Shown here: positions 7,952 through 14,946 of the stretch, one piece after another
Layout: each line of letters begins with the position of its first letter
Numbering within the stretch: the first letter of the stretch is position 1
Assembly: GCA_029060545.1 (NCBI GenBank)
Contig: JAIDTT010000053.1
Span: forward strand, 1-35,293
Direction: 5' to 3'
From: Paramuribaculum sp.
GTDB taxonomy: Bacteria; Bacteroidota; Bacteroidia; Bacteroidales; Muribaculaceae
Length of the DNA stretch: 35,293 nt
The notes under the pieces: generated by a model
What the model saw: the letters and a program-made list of their open reading frames with translations, nothing else
The model's database searches: none
What the model was told of the DNA's origin: nothing
Made by a program: the position numbers and the translations under genes

Positions 7952-8311
7952 ATGATAGATAAAACGACTATCAAATTCGAGGATATGCCACGAGCTCTGG
8001 CATATCTGATCGAAAAAGTTGAAGAGCTCAACAGTAAACTTGAATCCCTCAACGATCCTTCTGCACCTCGCCAGGCAGAATGGATGGGCATTAAGGAGCT
8101 ATGCGCCTATCTACCCACACGCCCGGCGGCGCAGACCGTCTATGGTTGGACAAGCGCACACATGATACCTTTCCACAAGAAGGGTAAACGCATCATGTTC
8201 CTGAAATCGGAGATTGACAAGTGGCTGATTGGCGAACAGCTCAAGTCAATCCGAGAAATCGAATCTGATGCCGAAGCTTTTTGTGCCAGAAAGAAAGCAT
8301 GTAAGCCATGA
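7952..8311 (+). CDS. Excisionase-type HTH DNA-binding protein
   Basis: A 119-residue protein. Residues 1-40 are helical (EKVEELNSKLESL), followed by a MerR/excisionase-type (HTH_17) domain: WMGIKELCAYL, then QTVYGWTSAHMIPFHKKGKR and a recognition wing ending KSEIDKWLIGE. This type of protein is a standard first gene of Bacteroides mobilizable elements, where it directs excision or regulates the rep-mob genes. Its stop overlaps the next start (ATGA, 8308-8311), so the two are co-translated. Which promoter it uses is unclear: the upstream TATTCTTTTG near 7900 is only a poor -7 match. Confidence 0.82.
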   Translation: MIDKTTIKFEDMPRALAYLIEKVEELNSKLESLNDPSAPRQAEWMGIKELCAYLPTRPAAQTVYGWTSAHMIPFHKKGKRIMFLKSEIDKWLIGEQLKSIREIESDAEAFCARKKACKP

Positions 8312-9444
8312 CCGATTTTATTGACCCACTTGGCAATTTTGTTGCTGAGATAGAAAGCGGTGCAGGCTTACAGGAACCCACGCCAAACGATACACGTTTC
8401 GAAGCTCAATGTCAGGAAGCGCAGCTTGATATTGACAAGGAGATTCCGGCTCCACCGGTTGCCATTTATATTGGGGACTCTCCGGCATGCACTTTCGGGA
8501 ACTTCAGCGCTTCAATCGGTAAGCCGAAGGGCAAAAAGACTTTCAATGTCTCAGCGCTTGTAGCTGCTGCGCTCACCAACTCTACTGTGTTGAGTTATCG
8601 AGGCAATATGCCATCAACTCAAAACAGGATTCTTTACTTCGACACCGAGCAAAGTACCTATCATGCCCATCGTGTTTTTAAACGGATTGCTCGACTTACA
8701 GGGCTCACTAATGTTGAAATCAAACGTCGAATCCAGTTCTATGCTCTGCGTCGATATTCAGTAGAAGACCGTATCGCTATGATTGACCACCTGATCCGAA
8801 ACTCAAAATGTGTTGGTCTTGTCATCATAGATGGTATACGCGACCTGATGCTTGATATCAATAGTCCACGCGAAGCTACGCAGATAGTAAACTATCTGAT
8901 GAAATGGACAGAGGAATATAATCTCCACATTCACACTATAATTCACCAGAACAAGGGTGATGAAAACGCGAGAGGTCATATCGGTACAGAAATCAACAAC
9001 AAATCGGAAACGGTGCTTAAAGTCGAGAAGGATAAACATAATGAATCGGTCAGCACTGTCGAGGCTGTCTATATACGTGACATTACATTCCCTTCCTTCG
9101 CGTTCCAGATAAATTCATCGGCGCTCCCGGAACTGCTTCTCAATTATGAACCATCGAAGGATGCTAAAGGTAACGAGGCATGGAATCCCTATTTCGACAT
9201 TACGGTAGATATACATCGGCGAGTATTGTCAAAGGTTTTCCCGACCTCTGAAACTCTGTTGCGTCGCGGTCAGTTGGAGGACGCTCTACGAGACGGTTAC
9301 AGCGAGGAAGGTATAGACTTGACTACCGACTATCGGATTGACAAGCTTGTCAAATTCTTGTGCAATAAGCGCATGATAGAGCAAGTAGACATCGGCAAGA
9401 AAAAGGGTAACCCTTTCCGGTTCCTAAAGGATTTTCATTATTAA
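8308..9444 (+). CDS. RepA-like AAA_25 ATPase of mobile element
   Basis: A 378-residue RecA-fold ATPase like the RepA/AAA_25 proteins of mobilizable elements. ASIGKPKGKKTF places a P-loop at 71-78, where the canonical GKT is GKKT; FDTEQ at 111-115 follows. LVIIDG at 171-176 is the Walker B strand, HTIIHQNKG near 209-217 is a sensor-like strand, and RGHIGTEINNKSE corresponds to the loop typical of RepA-like helicases. The last 90 residues are a winged-helix-like tail. It probably works with the downstream primase-like protein in replication of the excised circle. It overlaps the upstream HTH gene by 4 bp. Confidence 0.82.
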   Translation: MTDFIDPLGNFVAEIESGAGLQEPTPNDTRFEAQCQEAQLDIDKEIPAPPVAIYIGDSPACTFGNFSASIGKPKGKKTFNVSALVAAALTNSTVLSYRGNMPSTQNRILYFDTEQSTYHAHRVFKRIARLTGLTNVEIKRRIQFYALRRYSVEDRIAMIDHLIRNSKCVGLVIIDGIRDLMLDINSPREATQIVNYLMKWTEEYNLHIHTIIHQNKGDENARGHIGTEINNKSETVLKVEKDKHNESVSTVEAVYIRDITFPSFAFQINSSALPELLLNYEPSKDAKGNEAWNPYFDITVDIHRRVLSKVFPTSETLLRRGQLEDALRDGYSEEGIDLTTDYRIDKLVKFLCNKRMIEQVDIGKKKGNPFRFLKDFHY

Positions 9445-9510
9445 AAGTTGGTTGATTTAGCCGGACCTATATATACGCGCGTTTCAATCAACCAAAATAT
9501 AATAGGAATT

Positions 9511-10491
9511 ATGAAGAATGATTATAGATACCAATTGGACGAGTCTCGTCCGCGTATCAAGCTTACATGTCCGCAATGCGGCAGAGCCAAAAAGCTCGTA
9601 AGATATATCGACACATGGAACCAAACGACGCTTCCATCTTATGTCGGACGGTGTGATCGGCAATTTAAATGCGGATATCATTATACTCCCAGAGATTACT
9701 TTCATGACAATCCCTGGCTGAGAGTAACGAATAATCAAGCAGAACCATCGGTCAAGCCAAAATCTGTCATTCGGCAGCCCTCATATATAGACTCAAGGCT
9801 GATGGAAGAATCAATGACAGGAATTGAGCAAACTCCTTTGTTCTCAATCCTTAGTAAGAGGTTTGGCGAAGCTGAAACAATCCGACTGTTCCGATTATAC
9901 AACGTCGGAGCATCAAGATTATTAGGTGTCTCGACTATCTTTTGGCAGGTCGACATCAACGGGCGCGTCCGAACCGGGAAGATTATGCTGTATGGCAGTG
10001 ACGGTCATCGTGTCAAGAAAGACGGCATCGCGAGCCTTCAGTGGATGCACCGTCTGATAACTCAGTCCGACTTTAACCTCGTACAATGTTTCTTCGGAGA
10101 ACATTTACTCAAGGTGATGCCCGATGCCAAAGTTATGATAGTAGAATCGGAGAAGTCAGCCATCGTTGCGTCACATTTCTATCCGCGCTATGTATGGCTG
10201 GCGAGCGGTGGCAGCAGCGGTTGTCTCAATCCGGCAGCTTCACAAGTTTTGCGAGACAGAGAGGTCTGGCTAATTCCTGACCTTGACGCCGAAGATTACT
10301 GGAGAGCGAAGCTACCAATGCTTCGTAGCATTACTCCAACTGTCGGTTTGTCTAACTGTATCTCTCGGCTTGCAACTGCAGAACAGCGAGCTGCCAAACT
10401 TGACATCGCAGATTTTCTATTGGAGAGCATTAAACCGGAAGAGCCAATTGTAGATACAACCAGCCGTGACCGTCAGCTTGCTGAACAGTAG
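9511..10491 (+). CDS. Primase-like protein with zinc ribbon and TOPRIM-like region (DUF6371-like)
   Basis: A protein of 326 residues. A zinc ribbon is formed by CPQCGRAKK and, about 30 residues on, CDRQFKCGYH. The C-terminal half has a TOPRIM-like fold: VMIVESEKSAIVA, WLASGGSSG, then a VWLIPDLDAEDYW strand with the acidic residues. This is the DUF6371/primase-like architecture of Bacteroides elements. I chose ATG 9511 (MKNDYRYQLDE) over the longer frame from TTG 9448, because homology-like sequence begins there and AATAGGAATT precedes it. It likely primes replication with the RepA-like ATPase, as PrmN1 does in NBU1; that comparison is an inference. Confidence 0.78.
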   Translation: MKNDYRYQLDESRPRIKLTCPQCGRAKKLVRYIDTWNQTTLPSYVGRCDRQFKCGYHYTPRDYFHDNPWLRVTNNQAEPSVKPKSVIRQPSYIDSRLMEESMTGIEQTPLFSILSKRFGEAETIRLFRLYNVGASRLLGVSTIFWQVDINGRVRTGKIMLYGSDGHRVKKDGIASLQWMHRLITQSDFNLVQCFFGEHLLKVMPDAKVMIVESEKSAIVASHFYPRYVWLASGGSSGCLNPAASQVLRDREVWLIPDLDAEDYWRAKLPMLRSITPTVGLSNCISRLATAEQRAAKLDIADFLLESIKPEEPIVDTTSRDRQLAEQ

Positions 10492-10496
10492 GGAGG

Positions 10497-10620
10497 GATT
10501 TTTTATAAAATTCCGTAGCTTATTAGGGCATTTTCTCGCCTGACTTCGTCCGACTCCGAAAAAGCCCTCAAGCGCAATGTCGAGTGCCTCCCCGACAATA
10601 TGACTACACACGGAATTTTA
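10497..10620 (+). other. Candidate origin of transfer (oriT): layered inverted repeats
   Basis: The 160-bp gap before the relaxase gene holds three inverted repeats. The outer pair is a perfect 11-bp repeat, TAAAATTCCGT at 10506-10516 and its complement at 10610-10620. Inside it AGGGCATTTTC pairs with GAAAAAGCCCT (10 of 11) around 10525-10568. A third pair is TGTCG (10579-10583) and CGACA (10593-10597). MobV relaxases usually act on an oriT immediately upstream of their own gene. I could not recognise the nick site itself. Confidence 0.6.
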
Positions 10621-10651
10621 CAACCAGTTTTATAGAAACAATATATAACAA

Positions 10652-12016
10652 ATGACACAATATGCAGTATGTCACCTTGAACGAGGCAGTGGTAACGATG
10701 CCGGTATGTCGTGCCATATTGAGCGTAGGACTGCCGAAGGTAAGCGCTATACACCTGAGAATGTCGACGCGTCCAGAACTCGTTTGAATTGCGAACTCAT
10801 TGACTATCCTATAGGTGTTAGCAACCGATCAGGAGCTATTCAATACCGCCTTGACAACGCAAACATTCAGCGAAAAATATCGAAAAATCAGACGCGAGCA
10901 GTACGAGTAATGCTCACCGGGACGCATGAACAGATGTTGAAAATAGAGCGTGAAGGGAAACTTTATCAGTGGTGTCAGGCCAATATTAAGTGGCTTCAAG
11001 ACACATTTGGAGAAGAAAATGTGGTGTCATGTGTGCTCCACATGGATGAAAAAACGCCTCATCTTCACGCCACAGTTGTTCCAATTGTAACTACTTCACG
11101 CAAGCGTAGAGAACGCGAAGGTGAGGCAAAATATCAACCCAAACAGGTCGGTCCACGCTTGTGTGCCGATGATGTGATGTCTCGAACTAAGCTTAGATTT
11201 TATCAGGATTCATATGCTAAAGCTATGGAAAGATTCGGACTGAGCCGAGGAATAGTAGCCAGTGGCGCACGTCATCAGTCGCAGCAACAATATCGTCGGA
11301 AACAAGTTCTGGAAATCGAGACTGAAATTTCCAAACTTCAATCGAAGAAAACCGAGATAGAGCGTAGTGCAAGAGACGGAAAAAATAGATTGCTCTCATG
11401 GATTGGTGCCGGTGAATTGCCAAAACTTGAAAAGGAATTGGCGGAAAAAGAACATCAGATTATGGCGCTGAATAAGAAAATTGGTGAATTACAGAAGCAG
11501 CTTGAAAGTCTGAAATCTGCATTGGTACGAGAGCGAAATCAATTTCAAAAAGAGATTGAAACTGCGACCAAGCGTGCAGATGAATGGGAGAGAAAGTGTG
11601 CCTCGCTATATGAACGAAATAGAGAATTGCATCGTCTGGCATATCCGGAAAGATATAAACTTTCCTCAGGAGCCGAACTCATCGGCTGGAGTATCCCCAA
11701 CCGATTGCATCCAAATCTCATAATCGAAACGCTATTCGGTGGTCAACAACACCGGACAACCAGTTATAATGTTCCTCCCAGTCTTCTCCGGCAATACGAT
11801 CAGGAGGAACTCACAATGCACGAACTAGTCAATATTCTTTTTGAACCCGAGGAACAGGTAGAAGAATCTCAGCGTCACTTACTGTGCGAACTTATGCAAA
11901 TGGCATCAGGAGGAACGGCTACACCACATGTCGGCACAGGCGGTGGTGGTAGCTCTGATACGCCATGGAATGACCGAGACAAAGAGAGTCGAAACAAGCA
12001 TAAAGGGCGACGCTAA
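10652..12016 (+). CDS. MobV-family relaxase (Mob/Pre)
   Basis: A 454-residue MobV relaxase. Motif I is HIER at 22-25; the position and spacing match His22 and Arg25 of pMV158 MobM, where His22 is the nucleophile. Motif II is NVDASRTRLN at 37-46. Motif III is HMDEKTPHLH at 130-139, the metal-binding HxDExTPHxH. Residues 225-320 are a long Lys/Glu-rich coiled coil (KTEIERS, LEKELAEKEHQIMALNKKIG, ELQKQLE). The tail is Gly/Ser-rich. It nicks oriT and leads the strand into the recipient using transfer machinery from another element, so this element is mobilizable, not self-transmissible (no transfer genes are in view). Confidence 0.9.
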   Translation: MTQYAVCHLERGSGNDAGMSCHIERRTAEGKRYTPENVDASRTRLNCELIDYPIGVSNRSGAIQYRLDNANIQRKISKNQTRAVRVMLTGTHEQMLKIEREGKLYQWCQANIKWLQDTFGEENVVSCVLHMDEKTPHLHATVVPIVTTSRKRREREGEAKYQPKQVGPRLCADDVMSRTKLRFYQDSYAKAMERFGLSRGIVASGARHQSQQQYRRKQVLEIETEISKLQSKKTEIERSARDGKNRLLSWIGAGELPKLEKELAEKEHQIMALNKKIGELQKQLESLKSALVRERNQFQKEIETATKRADEWERKCASLYERNRELHRLAYPERYKLSSGAELIGWSIPNRLHPNLIIETLFGGQQHRTTSYNVPPSLLRQYDQEELTMHELVNILFEPEEQVEESQRHLLCELMQMASGGTATPHVGTGGGGSSDTPWNDRDKESRNKHKGRR

Positions 12017-12025
12017 TGATGCAAT

Positions 12026-12064
12026 AAAGTGAGGGAATGAGTTACTAACTTATGCCCTCACTTT
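12026..12064. terminator. Bidirectional terminator between converging genes
   Basis: AAAGTGAGGG (12026-12035) pairs perfectly with CCCTCACTTT (12055-12064), with GAGTT/AACTT pairing closer to the loop. A short T run follows on the plus strand and an A/T-rich flank on the minus strand. It ends the mob gene and the converging membrane protein gene, whose stop codon (12050-12052) lies inside the hairpin. Confidence 0.75.
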
Positions 12065-12823
12065 TAAAATGTTCTCATTTATTTCCACTGCATGATGCCC
12101 TTTTGTATTGCGGAGCGTTTTGACAATAGATGAGATGTCTGTTTCCTTGAACCATTCTTTGAATGTGTATTTCACAAATTGAGCAGTGGTAGTACCGTCA
12201 ATGGAATATTGGCGAGAAATGTTCCAAGCGAAGTTCTTCAGGGAGGCTTGAGTTACATCATTTCTCCTTTTTATACATAAAATGTCTGGACAGAGAACAT
12301 TTTTATTGCATACAAAGTAACGGACACATTCGACAATTTGAGTAACTTCACCCTCTCCAAATCCCAAATGAAAGAAGATATTGCGAGTGTAGGTCAGCAC
12401 CAGTTCTAACTTTTCACACTCATCTCGCTTTATCTGCTCCATTATTATTATGTTCTCTGGTTGAATTTGAGTATGGTCTTCTTCTGGCACATTTATAATC
12501 CTCTCCGATTGAGATTTGACTTCCTCTACCATCAACTCTGATCCTATTATAGATGTTTGATAGTTGCTTATAGCCTCTTCAACTGCCTCATTCTGTTTAC
12601 GTGACACATATTTGCCAAGTGCGTTGGCAAATGGCGAGACTATTCTCTCGGCTAACTTGTTACATCCGAAGTACGATAATCTACAAAGAATATAATATGT
12701 CGGTATGCTCATCAAACAAGTATCAATATGACTGCATGCAGACAATGCTATCATAGTCGATAGCGTAATGCTCACCAATGTGATTGTTGAGGGGATTAGA
12801 TTTATGATTTTGTTATGATACAT
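12050..12823 (-). CDS. Unknown membrane-anchored protein of mobile element
   Basis: A 257-residue protein I do not recognise by name. The N terminus is hydrophobic (IPSTITLVSITLSTMIALSA, about residues 10-30, and a second weaker hydrophobic stretch to about 55), suggesting one or two membrane segments. Residues 75-125 are charged; the C-terminal 130 residues are a soluble domain containing a TYTRNIFFHLGFGEGE segment and ending in KTLRNTKGHHAVEINENIL. It is transcribed towards the relaxase gene, with which it shares a terminator, and its first codons overlap the 18-bp repeat at 12802-12819. A role in mobilisation, entry exclusion or host interaction is possible; nothing in the sequence decides this. 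Confidence 0.7.
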   Translation of the reverse strand: MYHNKIINLIPSTITLVSITLSTMIALSACSHIDTCLMSIPTYYILCRLSYFGCNKLAERIVSPFANALGKYVSRKQNEAVEEAISNYQTSIIGSELMVEEVKSQSERIINVPEEDHTQIQPENIIIMEQIKRDECEKLELVLTYTRNIFFHLGFGEGEVTQIVECVRYFVCNKNVLCPDILCIKRRNDVTQASLKNFAWNISRQYSIDGTTTAQFVKYTFKEWFKETDISSIVKTLRNTKGHHAVEINENILKVRA

Positions 12824-12944
12824 TATTGCTTGTTTTCCGCGAAGTTACAGAAAACATAAACAACCATAACTAAATCATAATCTCAAAGTTCCCAGTTTTA
12901 TAATTGTTTATCACATTAAGCAATAATCATACTTGAAATCATAC
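12802..12944. repeat. Cluster of phased TTATGAT/ATCATA heptamers
   Basis: Six heptamers lie in 143 bp. TTATGAT occurs at 12802-12808 and 12813-12819 (11-bp period). ACCATAA at 12863-12869 and ATCATAA at 12874-12880 form an inverted pair (11-bp period), and ATCATAC at 12926-12932 and 12938-12944 a further pair (12-bp period). AAGCAATAAT and its complement (near 12822 and 12917) add an outer inverted repeat. The intergenic 127 bp here, between the unknown gene and the integrase stop, holds no gene. The same heptamers occur at 7772 and 7837. Confidence 0.62.
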
Positions 12945-12950
12945 TCAAAA

Positions 12951-14192
12951 TTATTCGTCGAAGGTCATATCGAGATTGATGACATTAGCCGCTTCATCCT
13001 TTTGCTTATCCATCACTTTTGCGTAAATCTGAGTTGTCCGGACATTTGTGTGACCTAACATTTTGCTGACAGTGTAAAGGTCTGTACCACCGGCAATTTG
13101 AAGAGTCGCAAAAGTGTGCCTGAAACAATGAAACGTGATTCGCCGTGTTATTCCGGCAGATTCTATCCATCTTTTCAATGGTCGTGAAATCCACGACGGG
13201 TCTGGCAAATCCTCAAATATGAGTCTGTCGTTATCTCCACGCTCACCGCACAGTTTGTAAGCCTGTTCTGAAATAGGCATGTATTCCACCCCCTTTGTTT
13301 TTTGCTGAGTGAAATTGAGTCGATACTGATTGCTTATCTGTTGGACATTCTCCCACTTTAACTTCTTGATATCGGAATGACGTAGGCCGGTTAGAGCTGC
13401 AAACAAGGCAGCTCGCTTTATTATAGGATTATCACAGGGAGTTTTCGCCAATATATTTAATTCATCTATTGTCAGGAACTCGCGACGACTTTCTTTCTCA
13501 GCAATACCTTTTACTTTCGCTGCGATGTCTACTGAAATATAGCCATCAACAAATGCCTGTTTTAATGCTGCTTTGAATATTGAAAAGTATGTTGCAGCCG
13601 AATTTTGAGAAAGAGTGCCACTTTTGCCACCTCCCTGCGGAGCGGACATCAGGAAGTTACGGAAATCGTTGATGAGTTTTGTGTCAATTCTTCCGAATGG
13701 AATATTCCCGCCTTTTGAGAAAATCTTTAATAGTTCAGCCATACGCTTCCAGTTTATCAAAATTGATGAAGAGCTGTTACGATGGCGCTCAACTGATATC
13801 TTCTTCACATAGTCGATGAAGTTGGAGTTGGATTTCTCGACGAGTTCTGCTTGTGCAGCATCCTGTTCGGAATATAGCGCTTCAGTGTCATACTCCTTCT
13901 GCCGGATTTGTCTAACTTTGTCGGCATATATGCACGACTCTTGATCCTTCTGTGATTTACACATGATTACGCCATTGATATCACGTTTCGGTTGGAAACC
14001 TCCGCGAGTGGGTCTTTTCTTATCCCATATTGGTGTTGAAATGATGCGTTTTACATATTCACGAACGCGCTTAGGCTTTTCATTATCCCTTTCATAGACA
14101 GGGTAGGCTTCTAAATAGAGATACCATTCATTTCGAATTTCACTCTGACGAAGTTTGACAGAAACTGTTGTATGTTGTATCTTCTTTTTCAT
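12951..14192 (-). CDS. Tyrosine recombinase integrase
   Basis: A 413-residue integrase with an N-terminal arm-binding domain (about 1-115), a SAM-like core-binding domain (about 120-230) and a catalytic domain. Catalytic residues are visible: Arg271 in LTGLRHSDIKKLKW, Lys300 (QQKTKG), His355 and Arg358 in FHCFRHTFA, His381 in MLGHTNVRTTQ and Tyr390 in IYAK. This is the typical Bacteroidetes mobile-element type. It inserts and excises the element, presumably near the dnaK end. The 5' end overlaps the excisionase-like gene by 4 bp (ATGA), so the two are expressed together. All catalytic residues are intact. Confidence 0.92.
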   Translation of the reverse strand: MKKKIQHTTVSVKLRQSEIRNEWYLYLEAYPVYERDNEKPKRVREYVKRIISTPIWDKKRPTRGGFQPKRDINGVIMCKSQKDQESCIYADKVRQIRQKEYDTEALYSEQDAAQAELVEKSNSNFIDYVKKISVERHRNSSSSILINWKRMAELLKIFSKGGNIPFGRIDTKLINDFRNFLMSAPQGGGKSGTLSQNSAATYFSIFKAALKQAFVDGYISVDIAAKVKGIAEKESRREFLTIDELNILAKTPCDNPIIKRAALFAALTGLRHSDIKKLKWENVQQISNQYRLNFTQQKTKGVEYMPISEQAYKLCGERGDNDRLIFEDLPDPSWISRPLKRWIESAGITRRITFHCFRHTFATLQIAGGTDLYTVSKMLGHTNVRTTQIYAKVMDKQKDEAANVINLDMTFDE

Positions 14193-14740
14193 TTATCAGA
14201 TTTGAAAATTTTGTCAATATCAAACTTCGGTACATACACAAAACGACCTATCTGACGCATAGGAATACTGTGCCTTCGGAGATTACTATAAACTGTCGAC
14301 TCGCTTACTCTATATTTCTTTGAAACCTCCCCGATTGTATAACAATCTTCTGGCTCTAATGAATATAGTCGTTTTTGTGGAGTCTCTTCCAATGGGTTCT
14401 TTCTGATTTCGAGTATACCTTCAATGTCCATTATATCAATAAGGGTCATCCTGTCGCCTGGATTATGATTCTTTATTTTCCCTTGACGAATCCATCGATA
14501 AAGAGTTGGACGAGAAATCTGATAGCGGTTGCAAACCTGTACTACTGTGAGCAAGTTATGACCCTCAGATTCTGCTAAGATAGTCTGACGCTCCTTTTCT
14601 CTTTTCTCCGCTCGTTTTTTATGGCGATATGTTTCATTGGTACACTTCTTAGAGCAGTGAACCGAATCAATATTCTTGGCGAGGAAAGGCTTTCCGCATA
14701 CTATGCAGTGCCGCATTATTTTAGCTTTACTTTCTGGCAT
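14189..14740 (-). CDS. Zinc-ribbon protein with two excisionase-type HTH domains
   Basis: A 183-residue protein with three parts. Residues 12-33 form a zinc-ribbon-like CxxC...CxxxC (C12, C15, C29, C33), followed by a basic helix (HKKRAEKREKERQ). A first HTH_17 domain covers about 64-93 (LTVVQVCNRYQISRPTLYRW), and a second covers about 134-170 (YTIGEVSKKYRVSESTVYSN). HTH_17 domains are the fold of Xis-type directionality factors. It is the first gene of the int operon and overlaps int by 4 bp. It probably controls excision and its own promoter, where a palindrome lies in the leader at 14785-14801. Confidence 0.83.
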   Translation of the reverse strand: MPESKAKIMRHCIVCGKPFLAKNIDSVHCSKKCTNETYRHKKRAEKREKERQTILAESEGHNLLTVVQVCNRYQISRPTLYRWIRQGKIKNHNPGDRMTLIDIMDIEGILEIRKNPLEETPQKRLYSLEPEDCYTIGEVSKKYRVSESTVYSNLRRHSIPMRQIGRFVYVPKFDIDKIFKSDK

Positions 14741-14784
14741 AGGTTATATATATATATTTGTTTCACTAAGTCTTCAAATTTGTA

Positions 14785-14801
14785 ACGTAAGTATACTTCG
14801 T
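14785..14801. promoter_or_regulatory. Palindrome ACG-T-AAGTATACTT-CGT in the int operon leader
   Basis: The perfect 10-bp palindrome AAGTATACTT (14789-14798) is flanked by ACG and CGT with a one-base offset. It lies between the int-operon promoter and the excisionase start, so it is well placed as an autoregulatory operator. Confidence 0.5.
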
Positions 14802-14833
14802 CTTCATATTTCTGTAATGGTACAAATTTGATG

Positions 14834-14864
14834 CAAATATAAGCTAAAAATCGATATAAAACAA
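14834..14864 (-). promoter_or_regulatory. Bacteroidetes promoter of the excisionase-integrase operon
   Basis: On the minus strand TTG (14862-14864), 20 bp and TATATTTG (14834-14841) fit the -33/-7 consensus. The predicted leader is about 85 nt to the start codon at 14740. Confidence 0.7.
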
Positions 14865-14889
14865 GTATCTGCTGAAAATTTGGCAAATA

Positions 14890-14926
14890 AAAATGGAGCA
14901 TAACTCATTGAGTTACACTCCATTTT
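14890..14926. terminator. Bidirectional terminator at the 3' end of dnaK
   Basis: AAAATGGAG (14890-14898) pairs with CTCCATTTT (14918-14926), and TAACTC pairs with GAGTTA inside. A/T-rich tracts flank both sides. It ends dnaK on the minus strand and insulates dnaK from the mobile element. Confidence 0.8.
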
Positions 14927-14946
14927 ATTTTGGATTTTTATATGTC

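Noticed and set aside
9448..9510. Upstream TTG start for the primase-like protein
   Set aside because: The first 21 codons contain no family sequence, while ATG 9511 has a plausible ribosome binding region before it.
12050..12823. RNIFFH in the unknown protein read as a HEPN motif
   Set aside because: It has the RNxxxH spacing, but the surrounding sequence shows no other support, so I treat it as chance.
14741..14946. Direct-repeat attachment core for the mobile element
   Set aside because: I compared this flank with 928-980 and 7509-7951 and found no shared core of useful length; the TATATATA run near 14750 is low complexity.
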